64,000 nt of DNA from Oikopleura dioica (GCA_907165135.1 OU015568.1:1744501-1808500); one strand, 5' to 3'. Counted from the first letter of the stretch, positions 46,795 through 61,065 are shown. Numbers and translations are program-made. The notes: generated from the sequence alone by a model not told the origin.

Positions 46795-47353
46795 ATTCTG
46801 AAATCTCAAAAATCAAATCATGGATTTCCCGTTTTTGCCTAATAGCAATCAAGTCAAAATGAAAAAAAATCGAAACGGAATCATCTTTGACCTCTGTTGT
46901 GAAAGCTTCGTGATCATCGATGAACTCTGACCTCAAGCAATCACGTGGCTAAAAAATGAAAGAAAAGGCTGTCTTTCTGCATCTCATTTATTTCCTCTCC
47001 GGTTTTTCGGTACCTGACGGATAGATCGGAAAAACGAGAAAGGAAATTTTTCGAGATCGAAATATCCCGCAAATAATACGCGGCATATTTTAAGCCTGAA
47101 AGACTTGTGGCCTGAAGACCTGTGGAAAATGAATTCTTATAACTGAGCTTTGTTATAAATAAATTGTCTTATAATTATGACTTTGTGTTGAAATATTCTT
47201 TCAAAATCGTGTTGAACAAGAGGGTGAGGTCTTGGCGGTGCAATTGTTATGCGCAAATCCGATTCTTTTATTTCGTCCTTGGCCATAAATCGCCGCGCGA
47301 TAAAAATTGATCGTATAATAAGCTTTATCTGAAAACATATCCAAATTTTCGAA
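46795..47353. other. Intergenic; 3' UTR and putative promoter
   Basis: The 3' UTR of the ZP gene ends near AATAAA at ~47157-47163. The remaining ~180 bases up to the EGF gene start hold no recognised element. Confidence 0.4.
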
Positions 47354-48736
<1,383 letters not shown>

Positions 48737-48847
48737 ACCCCTAACTGACAAAAGTGAAAAAATAAAATGTCTTTATTACATATCAAAAAATATCGTGTGC
48801 ATAATCTCAAAAAAATATCTTATGTACACATGCATGCAGAAAACAGC

Positions 48848-50654
48848 TCAACTCGGAGCGACTGGAGGTAAAACTGGCTTGATGACGAAGCGCTTCAAAT
48901 CTGGTCGGTGAATTTCTTCTAGTCGGGATGCCAGATGCGATCGGGTGTCTGAAAATGGCTTTACGGGAGAGCGGGTTAAGGTGTACCTGTCATAATTGGT
49001 TCGGCGCGTCTCCAGGAACAGATCATTGATCGGATTCTTTCGGGCTTCTCCAGCTTGCTCAGGATTCCCAGTCCACCTCTCTGAAGCTAGAAATAAGGGT
49101 AACAAGATTTATTCGAAAATAACAATCACCCCAAGGGTTTCGCCAAATCTTTTGGTCTCATATTCGCTCAGATGTTTTGCAAGATTTGTCGCCGGATCTG
49201 ACGGTTTTCTTTCTTCAGCTTCGACGACGCTAGAATTTGGTAGGCGTTATTAAATCTCAAGACGGGGATCACCTTAGGCGCCGAATGAGTTTTGGTCTAC
49301 GAAGAGTTATCTTCGGAATCGGAACCTTCGGCAGCGTTACTGGAATTTCCACTAGAACATGATCGAGTTTTTCTAGCAGGCATCTTGATTCGTCGATTTT
49401 TCTAGAGATGACGAAGGTTTTATCAATGAGCGTCGGGGTCGATACACAATCAGTTCCAGAAGCAAGTTTCTCCAGGCCGGATTTCTTCGATGAGACCATC
49501 GCGGTAAATGTCCCGCGGTAAGAGGATGAAGTGTGGTTCCCATATTGATTTGTGTAGGAAAGCTTAAAATTTTTAATTATTGATAAAAAGTTTTGAGGGG
49601 AGGTAAGGGGTCTTGGCTAAATTGTTAGACTCTCTTCTAAGTGGTTTAGGCGTTATTCGTTTATTGTTAATTTCAGTTCGGTCTCAAATATCGTAAATAT
49701 TTATGGCAATTAATAAAACTTCATGTTATGGCTTTTAATCTGAATATTTTCTAGAATTATCTTACCATCATCTGAGCCTGTGAAATCAAATGTCTCTTGT
49801 ATCGAACACAGATCCACTCTCCCGCTTCCTTCGGTCGTTTGATTTGAATATTTCCCTTCACATTGAACCAAATTATCTGCCCCTCTCTGACCATATAATT
49901 CGGGGTCGATTCATCAAAATTATTTTCATATGCTTCTTCTCCGACAGTAAAGTCTTTGATGAAAATGTCTTCTTCATTTTCGTGAAAGACGAAGATTGAT
50001 TGTTCTTCTGGGTTTTCTTTTCGGCGGCAAATTGTCATTTTGATCGGATTCTGGCGCTGGAAAGAGAGGAGTTCTTCGAGGATGTTGAGAATTGCACTAT
50101 CGGGATGCCGACCATCAGTTCTGAAGATTTCAAGTTAGCATTTGCCCAAGGAATAGGAATCTTACGGTAAGATTCTTACCTGATGAGCAAAAGAGATCTG
50201 ATTGGATTCTGAAGCTCTAGCGAAACGAGTCCTCTCTGTCTTTTGCTCTCTCTCAACTTGACATCATGATTGACCGACCAGCTTCCATCCATTTCCTGAA
50301 TCAACAATCTAACCGGCTCATCCAGCCGCGGATCCAGCTGATTCTGACTCGTCGGAGCGATACTTTGTCTTCTGATAGCTTGAGAGTGAAAGCCTGCTCC
50401 TCCAGATTGATATTTTGCCAGTTGATCGGAGAACGGGCAGTTGCAATTGAGAACGTAGCTTTTTCGCAGAGGAAAGTTGTATTTCGGTATTTCCGGGCAA
50501 ATAATAGAACTTGTGCCAACAAGCATCCGGCATAGATTTCCTTCGTATTTGGTTCGGTGGATCAGATCCGCGGAAATGGGAATCACTCTCATGCCAATTG
50601 TCAGCCGGTGGCGGGAAATTTTCGATGGGAACTTTTGTTGAGTTATTGTTATTA
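48848..50654 (-). CDS. Unrecognised multi-exon protein (3' part of a longer gene)
   Basis: Exons (minus) 50180-50654, 49766-50120, 49273-49562, 49130-49229, 48987-49086, 48848-48948, phases consistent, stop at 48848. The frame reads IHRTKYEGNLCRMLVG..., LDPRLDEPVRLLIQEMDGSW, RGLVSLELQNPIRSLLLI, a charged beta-rich stretch (FHENEEDIFIKDFTV, WFNVKGNIQI), then a basic Ser/Arg region ending PVLPPVAPS. No signal peptide or membrane helix, so probably intracellular. A further exon with the right end phase may lie at 50876-50940 (KFPGDLDLTPKRIYDPFL). I could not connect it to the SR-repeat exons upstream (51184-52212) in frame, so the two may be one gene or two. I do not recognise the family. Convergent with the EGF gene. 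Confidence 0.45.
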
Positions 50655-51183
50655 CTAGAGTCGACCTCTTTAACCCCGGAACGCATGGCCATTTTTGCCA
50701 ATTTCTGACCATTTTTTAACCCAATATTGTCGCGATTTGGGCATAAAGAGAATAAAAATCCGGGTTAATATATTATAACCGGACTCTAAGCTACAAAAAT
50801 ATAACTTGAGCGTGGTCATATTATATGCGTATATCAAATAAAATATGGGTTTTTTGATGAGCAAAATCGTATTACCCAAAAATGGGTCGTATATGCGTTT
50901 CGGCGTTAAATCTAGGTCTCCAGGAAATTTTTCGACAAGCAATCAGAGAGTCCAAGAAAATGTGCTACGCAAATATCCCACCGAGAAATGCTGGTTAGGT
51001 TCTCATGGATAACAGCGCCATTTTTTATGAAAAAGCTTATAAAAGGAGAGATCTTTTTATCAAAATACGGTAAAAAATGAAACTCAAGTGTTAGAAATCA
51101 TTCCATCGATTATTGCGTAATTATTCGGTTAAAATGATTGTATGCCAAGGAAAATAAACAAAACTCATTCCTGAAAATAAATC

Positions 51184-52212
51184 CTTGAATCAGCCTTCGA
51201 TTTCACCATGCCTCCATGAGTACTGACTTCAAGCCTATCTCGCAGGATACCATAAACGAGAGTGACATATTTGCATCTTCTGGTTGAAATTTTCGCGAAG
51301 TTTTCTTCAAAACCATCAACAAATCTTCCATCAGCTGGAAGATCAATCCAGTGAATGCCATCTCTTGACCCTCGAGCGCGAATATGCCTTTTTCAGCGGT
51401 TAAAAAATTCCTTTTTTCTACATCAAGTCGCTTATATAACGAAAATTTCAATCTCAAATCTTATTGGTCATTTCAAGAACAGACCTAAAATTGACCAAAA
51501 AGAGCGCTTTACTGACATTTTCGTCGCTATAAAAGAACTTTCGTAGCTCAAAAATATAATCTTTTCAACCACCTTCCTTGTATTAGACCTATAGAGAAGT
51601 TCAAACGGAATAAGAACAGAATAGTCTGTATCCGGCTTGAGAAAGGACAGAACCGGAGACAGGGACTCGTCATGATTCGAGAGCGCTTCAAAAATAATTC
51701 TCTCCTTTATCTCATTTATTCGTTTACCTTGCTCGAGTAAGTCGTCTTCGAAGTCAACTTCTGTAAATCTGTTTGGCAAGTTCAATTCAAAAACGCATTT
51801 CAGCTGGCCAAAGCGGGTCCAAGAAGATTTGTACCCAGCTGGGTCTTTTGGCGGAACGAAGGCTTAAAATTTTTGCTCTAGAAAAGACTGTACAATCGTC
51901 TTACCATCATCGACGGAAATGACTGTAGAAGCATCAGAAGCAGTCGAGTCCTGAGAGCTTACTGAACCTTTTCTAGAGCTCATTCTTGAGCCAGATCTTG
52001 AGCTTTTTACCGACCCTGTTTCTTCCGAAAATGTTGGTCGAGTACTTTCAGCTCGAGACTCTGCTGCGGATCGTTGAGCACTTTCGAGACCATCATCTAG
52101 AGCAGTTCCAACGATGGTGGGGATCACGTGGTCAGGGAGGACTTCGGAAAGGGTTGTTTTGAGAAGTTGTTCTTCTGGAGAAGGAGATTTGGACTCGCGC
52201 AGAGATGAATCG
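51184..52212 (-). CDS. SR-repeat protein part (three exons, both ends open)
   Basis: Exons (minus) 51905-52212, 51577-51862, 51184-51387. The first carries one copy of the repeat shared with the two upstream genes (VGTALDDGLESAQRSAAESR) followed by a Ser/Arg stretch (KSSRSGSRMSSRKGSVSS). The second begins with PPKDPAGYKSSWTRFGQLKC and VFELNLPNRFTEVDF; the third reads RSRDGIHWIDLPADGRFVDG. The intron between the last two, and the one after the third, begin with GA (AAG then GAAGG or GATTT). A first exon and start codon were not found in 52213-52497, though an ATG opening MAFFFIFF lies at ~52258. Likely cytoplasmic; function unknown. Confidence 0.45.
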
Positions 52213-52497
52213 CTGTCAAAAGAAAGGGTTCAAACAAAAAAGATAAAAAAGAAGGCCATCTTTTGATGCTATCAACACAGAAAAAGGGCAGTTCCTTGTT
52301 CAAACAAGTGACAAGTCGATCAAAAACCTTCTTTGTGGACAACGCCCTCTTCTGATTCTAAATTATTTAAGTAGATATTTGACTTCGCAAAATGAAACAA
52401 ATTTAAAATGACTCGAGAGGTATAACATATTTTGATTTGATAAACTCAAAAATGAGAGAGAGTCCTCATCTGCTTAGAATGAATAAAAAGAATGCTT

Positions 52498-53539
52498 TTA
52501 ATTGAATCCTCTGCCTGAAGAAGAATGAGATGAATAAGAGACTTCCGAGCCCGAATCTCCATCATCCTCCTCTTCTTCATCCTCTTTTTCTATCCTTGAT
52601 TGTCTAGCAGATGCCTCCGCAGATTGAAGCCCTTCATCAAGTGCCTTTTCTTGCAGGTTTTGAATCAGCTGGTCAGAAACATCTCCTAAAATATTTTTGA
52701 AACTTTTGCCATGGCGACGGAATCTGGCTATTTGGCTCCACAAAAGACAGCGTGAAGTGGCACTTTTGACTTTTTAAATGTCAAATTATTTGCTACAACA
52801 TGAAAGTTAAATTCGTCCTATGTTTCGCAGTTACTGTATTTAAATTATCTCGACAAAAAATTTTAATTTCAAGTATTTTTTAGACACCATAAAACTCTGA
52901 TTTTTGAAATAAAAATATGCTTTCTTTAGAATTTCTTCATTGATAGAAAATTATTAGAAATTTAATAATGGCATCTTGATTGACAAGTAAAAATCCACAT
53001 CCAAACAAATAAAGATCCCAAGTGAAAGTAACAGAATTTTGGACATTTGAGAATTGAGTGAGATTAGTTTATCAGCGCTTGGAGATGAAAAGATTTGGGC
53101 ACACGGTCGCTATGTTTATGTTTGACTCAAGTGATCTTTCCTAAGCAATAAATGTCAGTATTTGCAGATAGTAACTGTGTGCTCAGCAAAAATTGATTTT
53201 TACAGTTTTGCTTTTTATAGAAAAGAACTCTTAAAATCGTTCAATGAAAAAATACAAAAGATTAACTGTCCAACTCTAGGACTCTTTTTTCCCTAGAAAA
53301 GGTAAAATTTCCTCTAAAAATTAAATAATTTTTTCATGAAAATTAATTACAAAATTGTCAATTTCAAATTGATCAAAGAAAATTCATATTTTGAAAACAG
53401 TTTCTTACCTTCTTTTTTCATTATCTTTGCTCCTTCGAGTTGTTTCGCTAAAATAAAAAATTAACCGTCTTTTTTTCTTTGAATAAAATCAACCTTCTTC
53501 CACTTCGTCATTCTCTAGCTCTAAAATATTCTCTTCCAT
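52498..53539 (-). CDS. Small single-repeat SR protein, 3 exons, 90 aa
   Basis: Exons (minus) 53494-53539, 53409-53447, 52498-52685, GT-AG. Begins MEENILELENDEVEE, continues through a basic link (KIMKKE), one copy of the family repeat (LQEKALDEGLQSAEASARQS) and ends in an acidic Glu/Asp and Ser-rich tail (to GRGFN, stop at 52498). No signal or membrane segment. It lies ~200 bases downstream of the large repeat gene on the same strand and may share a transcript with it, as larvacean genes often do in operons; the 723-base last intron is unusually long. Confidence 0.6.
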
Positions 53540-53740
53540 GATTTCAAATTTTCAAAAATCAAAAAGTTCTGAGTGCAAAAACAGCGAAAAATATGATGAC
53601 AGAATTGGCTGTCGTGCAGAGCCAAGCCTGTGCAAATATCACAATTCTGTAAATACCCAAAAATTGTCACGATTTTCTCTTTCTAGCGTAAATATGAAGA
53701 GTAACAAATCTCCCCCTCTGATCTCATTCTGACCAGCTAC

Positions 53741-56700
53741 TTACCAACGAGGGAAATCGCCTGTAAAAGTGTTTCGACTACTGTTTTTCAAGGTCAAAAA
53801 TTTATACTGAAATTTATAGTGAAAAGTCATTAAAAAAAATCCAATTTTAGATTTTAAAGAAATTCTCGACATAGTTCCTGTAAGTTTATTTTGAGCCGCT
53901 TGACACATATTACTTTCCCCCTCGCAATTGTCAATCATTCTGTTGATAGCGTCAATTTTCAGCAAATTAAGGTCGCTTGTAAAAGACGGAAGTTCCATCA
54001 GATGATCCCGCAAGATAAGTGCCAGAATTGCCGATAACTCTGAACGAAAATTAAGTCAATAGAGACAGAACCAGAGTTTATTCTCACCCTGTAGCTTTTG
54101 AAACAGAAAACTCGCATCCTTCCCGGCTTCAGAAAGGAAAGGTTGAATTGCTGAAGCGACTTGTTCCTTGAAAAAAAAACGGTTTTAAAGTCGAGTAAGG
54201 AATTCCGGACTCACGGGAAATGGCGCTTCCGGAAGGGGGCTCTCGAGACCGCCGCGCATCGCATCTTCGACGAGCTTCAAAACGACGGGAGTCATCCGCG
54301 GTTGATCTTTTTCGGAATCTAAAGAAAAGTTTTTCTGATGATGACTACGAAAATCTTACAGTTCGATGCTCTCGAGAGAATGCCTTCGTCAAGCGCTTCT
54401 TGGACAATTTTCATGACTTCGGGGGTTATTGGAGGGTAGTAACTTTGGTTGTCAGAAGATTCGACCATTCTTGACTGCGCTCTAGAATTCTCCGCGCTTT
54501 GAAGGCCATTGAGAAGTGCTTGTTGGACTAAATCCGCAGCTTCTTGTTGAAAGTGGTCAAAACTGGAACTGGCGTTTTCCTCTTTTCCGCTTTCTTTTTC
54601 ATCTTTTGCCGCTTCGAAATTGAATGTGACGCGTTTTGTCTCCTCTTCTGCCATTCTAGAGGCAACCCGACTTTGTTCCGCAGATTTCAGCGCATCGATC
54701 AAAATTGGCTTCCCAAGCCGGCTGACATTCCTGCTCACTTCTGCTGATTCCATTCCTAAATGACTTGTAAAACATAATTCAGAGCGGTAAAGACGAACCA
54801 TTATTGATTGAAGACGTGACAATATCAGAAACCAATGGAGTGATTCGAGGATCAGAAGATCCCAAAGTTTGCTCGGCGGCGATAGGAGACCTAGGAGCGC
54901 TGATACTGTCAGATATTACAGTCGCTTCCGAGTCAGGTGCATTTATTGTGACTTCGGCTTTATCGGGTGCATTACTTGATAATTAATCAAATAAAAAAAC
55001 ATTGTCTACTCCTTGGTAAAAAGATGAAAAAATAATAATCCCTTCCTTCATTAATTCTGCCAGTCGGAAGTTCTGGGCTAGAATTTCCTGAAATAACATC
55101 CGAATCTCCATTTTGACTAGGGTCAACATTGAAAGCTCTTTTGACAAGCTTGACAACTCAAAAAAAAACCGCATATATCTTCATGTTCCAAGATGAATCT
55201 TAAATTTTCTAAAAAGAGTTGTTGAAGCTTTTCCTAGAAACAGCTCTTGAAGCATTGGCTGATAAAAGACCGTCTTCTAGGGCTTCTCCGGCAACAACAG
55301 ATGTCATCATTTCATTTTTCAGAGCGTCGTTTGCCATTCTCGACGCAATTCTAGAGGCTTCTGATGATTCTCCATTATAACCACTCTTTGTTTCATCGTC
55401 CACAAAATCGGTAGAATATACTTCTTCTTTCTCAACAGCGGCCTTTGCCATTCTAGAGGCAATCCTAGAAGCTTCTTTTGACGCATCAATAAGGTCTTCT
55501 TTGTTGTCATCAGAATCTGACGAACTGCTGCTAACAAGGTCTTTCTGAAGAGTTTCTTTCGCCATTCTAGATGCCATTCTTGACGCATTTTTTGACGCAT
55601 CTTCGTCAGACTCGCTCGAACTTGAATCTTGTTGATTCAGAATCGCGGTTCTTGCCATTCTCGAAGCAACTCGTGAAGCTTCCTTAGAAACATTCTTTGA
55701 GTCAGCGCTTTTATCTTGACCAGAGGTTGTTTCAGTGGTTCCTTTGGCCATTATAGATGCAGTTCTAGAAGATTCTAAGGGCAGCTCTGCTGAATTTTCT
55801 TCTTTGATGTTCATTGATTTGGAATTTTCAAGAGCATCTTTGGCGATTCTCGATGCAGCTCGAGAGGCATCTCGTGAAAAGTCGTTCAAATTCTTGAGTT
55901 CTTCAGTGGTTGTTGATGATTTTTCAGGCGTGCTTGATCGACTTGAATATTTTGAAGAAGCTGGCGAATCTTCGGGTCTGAGAGCACGAGAAAGAGCTCT
56001 TGAGGCTTTTATATTATTGAAAAACCATAATTTCTATTTGGTTTTGTAACGCCGGAGTTCAAGTTGCCATTCGAATCATGAAAAAAGAATTATATGTAGG
56101 TTATTATATACGGTTATCCAATCATTTCCTGAAGCCGAGACGAGTCCATCTTCCATCGCTTTCTCGACAATCTCTTTAGAAACTTCTTCTTCGATCGTCT
56201 CTTTTGCCATTCTTGATGCAACTCTTGAAGCTTCTTTTGATTTACTTTCTCTCTCAAAAGCCGGAGAAGGTGATTTTGAAGAGTCTGATGATTTGGCACT
56301 TGTTGCTTCTGGACTCTTTTGATCCAGATTCTCCACTTAATTTTTTTTCTTTTAAAAACGATCAAAGAGATAAGAGCTTGTTCCGCAAACAATTCCTCTT
56401 TTTATTAATTCTAGTGTTCAATCATTAATATCGCTCACCTTGTTTAACCTCTTCACCTTTCAATTCTTTCTTCTCTTCTCTGAAATAAAGTTTCTCTTCG
56501 TTATCTCCAAAGTGGAAAAAGTCAATTATTACTGAATAACAGAGCGAAAGTTCTTGTCCGGAAGTAGTTTCCAAATGGGCTATTTGAATGGATCTTATCC
56601 TACCTGATCAGTTCTATTGTCTCGGCTACCAGCTCGTTCACAAAAGGAGTCAATCGCGCTCGATCGATTTCTTCTAGCGCTTCCTAGCAAAATTTTTTTC

Positions 56701-56928
56701 AATGCTTGAACTCAATTAAAGGTCAACAAACAATTACTTTCAACAAAAATATTCATCAAACTGAACCTGAATCTCTCTTTGCGCCGATTTTCGACCATCT
56801 TCCAGCGTTCTCGCCACCAATTCATCTACCGTCGGCGTTATTCTTCCGAAACTCTGATCTTCTTCCAGAGCGTTTTGCACTAGAATTCTGACAAAAGGTG
56901 TCAACCGGCCTTTTTCAGAAAAATCCAT
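53741..56928 (-). CDS. Large protein of novel TP-LV-AL-GL-SA-SR repeats, 11 exons, ~732 aa
   Basis: Exons (minus) 56767-56928, 56604-56683, 56439-56479, 56129-56335, 55234-56005, 54799-54974, 54360-54755, 54215-54318, 54088-54166, 53878-54039, 53741-53760. At least eight copies of a helix-like unit recur, roughly [TP]xVxxLVxxALxxGLxSAxxSRxxSRM: for example PTVDELVARTLEDGRKSAQ, AADLVQQALLNGLQSAENSR, TPEVMKIVQEALDEGILSRA, VEKAMEDGLVSASASRALSR, AGEALEDGLLSANASRAVS. Between residues ~170 and 400 a second series, EASRxASRMAKxxL, repeats six or seven times separated by Ser/Asp/Glu spacers. No signal or membrane helix. Three introns begin with GA (before 56128, 55233 and 53877). Start chosen at 56928 because it begins the first repeat. 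Function unknown; the LVxxALxxG helix resembles PKA-anchoring helices. Confidence 0.6.
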
Positions 56929-57185
56929 GACAGAAATAAATTGTGAGAAATCAACCGCGGAAATGAAAGCGACAAAATTTGACAAGTGTTTGACCGGACA
57001 ACATGGATACAATTGTTCTCTGCCACTCAGACTCTCTGATGTAGATTTGTGATTCTTGAAATTTATAATTTGAATGTCATGAAGAAAGTAATGAGTAATG
57101 ATCATGGAAGTTTATTTCAGTATACAGAAAATCAGTTCATTTATTATTTGTTCTTTAGGTCGGGTTTTTATTAATTTGAAATATT

Positions 57186-60100
57186 CTACTCTTCATCTTC
57201 ATCCTTTTTACTACTGTGATTCGCGTAGAACTAAAAATATAAATCAAGCAGAGTCCTTCATGTTTTCAAAAAATACCTTGTTCGCTTCAGCAATGGTGTT
57301 GAGGAGAGGGCGACCGTTAGTTTCAGGAAGAGTGAAGAGTAAGACGCCCGAGGCGACGCAGAAACCTCCATAGATGACTGGAGGTAGCCATGGGATCTAA
57401 GATGAGGTTGTCATTAAATCGACTACTCGCAAGACTTACAGATTTCCAGAATTCATTCACAAACGGCGCACAAATGCCGCCAATTCTGCCAACCATCGAT
57501 CCAAGTCCCAAAGCATTTCCTCGAATTTCAGTCGGGAACAACTCTGCTCCGTAGATCCAAATGACAGCAAAAGATCCGGAAACTCCGAGTTTCGCGCCAA
57601 ACATGAGCCACCTGAGAAATAAGGATATCCTTTTGCAAACTGGAAACTGTTTACCTGAAGAATTCTATTGTCCATTCAGCTGCGATAAAGAGCTTTAGGG
57701 CCATTCCTCCGAGCATACAAACGCCGGCGAGGATAAGCGGTCCACCGAGGAGAATCCGGCGACCCCAGATCTAAGAAAATTTCCAATCCTTATTTCTTTC
57801 TATCTTATTACCTCTAAGAGGAAGAAGGTGGGAATATATGCAGCGACTTCGACAAGCCCATTGATAACATTATTCATATAAATGTCTCCAGGAAGATCCC
57901 CGGCGGAAAAGATCAGTCCATAATAGACCATGACAATGGTAATGAATTGGAAGCAAAAGTTCAATGTCACCATCAACAATGGCGTGCCAGAAGTAAACAA
58001 GGTCAGTACTGTATGATTGGTCGTTTCAGCCTCTTCTTCGGGTTTTTCAGTATCAGCTACTTCCTCGCATTTTTCACGGAGAGTTGCGTAGAAGTCTTCT
58101 TCGGCGTCGCCAGAGGAAGAGGAAGGATTGAGTTTTTGAAGCTCGACGTTGTTGTAATCGACGCTTTTCGAGGCCTTGGCGAATCGCTCTAGAACTTTTC
58201 GTCCTTCATCGTATCGTTTCAAGCTGTAGAGCCATCTTGGCGATTCCGGCCAGAGCCACCAGGTAAGTGCAAAGGGCAGTGTAATGAAAGCAATTGCATA
58301 AGTCAGATGTCTCCAATGCGGGAATATGTAAGAAAGAAGACTCATAAAAACATAGCCAGCGGCGAAGAGGAAATTCGGGATCATGCCAACATATCCTCGT
58401 GCATCTGGGCCAACGAATTCCACGGCTAAGAGATAAAATGAATGAAATGGGGGCAAAGGAAATCGGAATACCGAAGACATTGTAGGTGATGTAAGCAGCT
58501 TGATTGGCGGACTGGACAAAGATTCGAATGGTGACGAATGCGAGATATCCGGGAAGGATTGCCTTAATTATTGTTAAGTGTAGAAATCGAAAATAAAATA
58601 TCAGCTCGAAAAAGCATTTACTGTTTATCTAAGAAAAATTGATTCACCATGTATCACTTGATTAAAAATTCTTATTTGAATAAAATTTCACATCTTTGTG
58701 GTTTTTTTATAATCAAAATTTTTATGAAAAATATCAATTTTCAGACCTGAAGAAGCGCAAATGAACCAGAAGCCGCAACAGCCACAATAATCGTTATCTT
58801 CCTTCCCCATTTATCAGAGCAATAGCCGGCCAAAAACGATCCAATAAACAAGCCAACAAAAGACATACTCGTAGCAATTGAGTTTCCAAACGATCCACAG
58901 GCAAGTTTGAATTCGGAAGGCACTGTTTCGGTGAATTGAGAAGTGTCGAAGATAACTGTTTCGGAAGTGCAGTTGAGGGTGTCGTACCCGCTTTTGTCAA
59001 GAGCGGAGAGGCAGTCGGGAAGGAGAAGGGATGAGTCGGAACAGTCTGTTACAGGGACTTCGTATGCTTCGCATTCCTGTTCGATTGAGACTTGCGTAAT
59101 GTTCAGCAGCTCGGAAAAAGTAAAGTTGTAGCCAGTGTAGTCATCCAAGCCTGTCGGGCAGCGAACATCTAAAGAATCAATTGAATTTCATAATTACGAT
59201 ATTGAAAACTTGTTTTTGTGCGAAGCGGACATCTTTCATGGCGCAGCGCCAAAAATTTGAACTAACGAGATGTTTACCTTGCTTTTTCTGGGCAAAGACT
59301 GGATAAGTTGAGTGAAGACCGTCGATGAATCCGGTAAACCCGACTAGAATAAAGGACTAGGGGATTCAGCTGTTAGATTGAAATTTTTACCCATGATAAC
59401 GACGAGAATGTGGTAAAGGGTGACTTGTTGGAGGACATTCCAGCACCAGTCAAAACCTGAAAAAATTAAAAATAATGAAAGAAATCATCGAATGTTATGA
59501 GACCAAATCGAAGCTTATCGTATCATTGATCATATTTTTTATTTAAAAAATTATAATTAATTCGATAAATTTTAACCTGTAGTTAAATAACTCTCTTCTT
59601 TTTTCTCTTCCATCTTTTTAACAATCTCTTATTTTTAAGAAATAAAGTTCCCTCTCTTTTCCTTATCAACTGAAGGTGAAAAAATTTCAAATATTTCTTC
59701 TTGTTATTTTCCTCTATTTTGAGTTGGTGGTTTGCCACACACAAAGGGCCATAATTTGACGAGCTTTGAAACCTTGGTGAACTCAGCCGTCACCTTCAAT
59801 TGCCGCCCTCACACCTTTTCTCTCTTTTATCTCGAATTCGAAAAATTAGAAAAATTGAAAGAATGGGGAGCAAAAGAAGGAGAAAAAGGGTTTGAGAAAA
59901 AAGACAAATTCCGAGGAAGACGTGAGACATGAAAATTGACCCGCGAATATCGATCGATCAATTTTTCAAAAGCGGATCAAATGAGGTTGAATTCGAATTT
60001 TGTTTTTAGCCAAGATAATAACTACAGTTGTTTCTCAATGTCTTTTAGAGCAGGGTTAGGATTTAAGCTTCAGAAGTCAAGTCCGATATATTTTATAAAA

Positions 60101-60355
60101 TCATGTTAAATTAGCCAAAAATGTCGATTTTCAATCAAGAGGGCAGAAATTGTAGAGTTTAATTAATTTTCTTAAAAATTCTTCAATAAAAATTTTCTGC
60201 AAAACGAGGATAATAAACTCAGACAACTCAAATTTGGTCGAAAAGACACCGGGTCTATAAAATCATCAACTAAAGTTGTTTGAAATTTTATGCTTGAAAT
60301 TCTCGTTTGATTTTAAAACTTCTTTACCTGTGAATTTATCCACTTCTTCTCCCAT
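57186..60355 (-). CDS. SLC22-family organic ion transporter, 10 coding exons plus alternative first exon, ~582 aa
   Basis: Twelve-helix major facilitator of the SLC22 type, a plasma-membrane carrier of organic cations or anions. Exons (minus) 59577-59613 (first exon b) or 60328-60355 (first exon a), 59391-59456, 59278-59343, 58747-59168, 58472-58562, 57812-58425, 57655-57770, 57440-57611, 57277-57396, 57186-57230; all GT-AG. Landmarks: the large glycosylated extracellular loop after TM1, SFVGLFIGSFLAGYCSDKWG then RKITIIVAV after TM2, VEFVGPDARGYVG, ESPRWLYSLKRYDEGRKVLE, WGRRILLGGPLIL, FPTEIRGNALGLGSMVGRIG and the C-terminal LPETNGRPLLNTI. An acidic insert (DAEEDFYATLREKCEEVADT) lies in the central cytoplasmic loop. 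Substrate cannot be predicted. Confidence 0.9.
60328..60355 (-). other. Alternative first coding exon of the SLC22 gene
   Basis: Minus-strand ATG opens MGEEVDKFT and ends ACA-G at a GT donor, the same phase and same last codon as first exon b at 59577-59613 (MEEKKEESYLTT). Either can join exon 59391-59456 (GFDWCWN). The two starts are ~740 bases apart and imply two promoters. Confidence 0.55.
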
Positions 60356-61065
60356 TTTCTCTTCTTTTCTTCTTTATTCACGAATTTCTGAAAAGCGTAA
60401 AGGCTGATTTTGATATATTATATATCATATATAAGTCTAGCCAGGATATGAAAAACTGATATGGGGGAGTTACAAGACTTGTCGGTGCTAATACGCGTCG
60501 TATGATGCGTTTTGTGTCTGTCTAGTCTATTGAAAAACTTGAAAACAAAATATTTCACTAAATAAGCACTTTTTTCGGGAAAGAAAAAAGGTTGAAAATT
60601 CAGGATTCAAGGTGAAATTTCAGTATCTCTTGATCAATGAAAGCTTTTTGGTAGTAAAAATGAGCTGTTTGAGAACTTTTCTACCGCAATAGCTGCACTT
60701 AGCAAACAAGGGTCTGCGGTTTCTTGGCAAAGAAAAGCAATTTGAAGAACCAGCGAAAACTTATCGTCGTGCGTTCGTTAGTTCTTCTACCAGTCCAAAG
60801 GTCAAAGCTCAAATTTTGAGATCATGATGATTTCGCTTTTTCGATTTTGATAGAGCCGAGGGGTCTTTTTGCCTTTTCTAGACCAAAAGGACAAATTCAT
60901 TTATTTCAATTTATTCTTATTCTTATCTGAGAGCATTCTGAAAAGTTAACGTCAATTTTGATCGCTCTCATGTCAAACTGACATTGTCAAGGTTGTCAAC
61001 GCTGTTCTCAAAGCTCAATCTCTCCCCTTCTCAAGAAATGCTTCTTCATAAAGAGCTTTCATAAA
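60356..61065. promoter_or_regulatory. Shared intergenic region between divergent genes
   Basis: The SLC22 gene (minus) and the Cys-rich membrane gene (plus) diverge from here. The stretch is AT-rich, with overlapping TATATAT palindromes near 60410-60435. No specific factor site or core promoter can be named. Confidence 0.35.

Noticed and set aside
55000-55200. Extra exon of the large SR-repeat gene (RAFNVDPSQNGDSDV)
   Set aside because: Including it leaves the next exon out of phase; skipping it gives a consistent GA-AG intron. It could still be an alternative exon.
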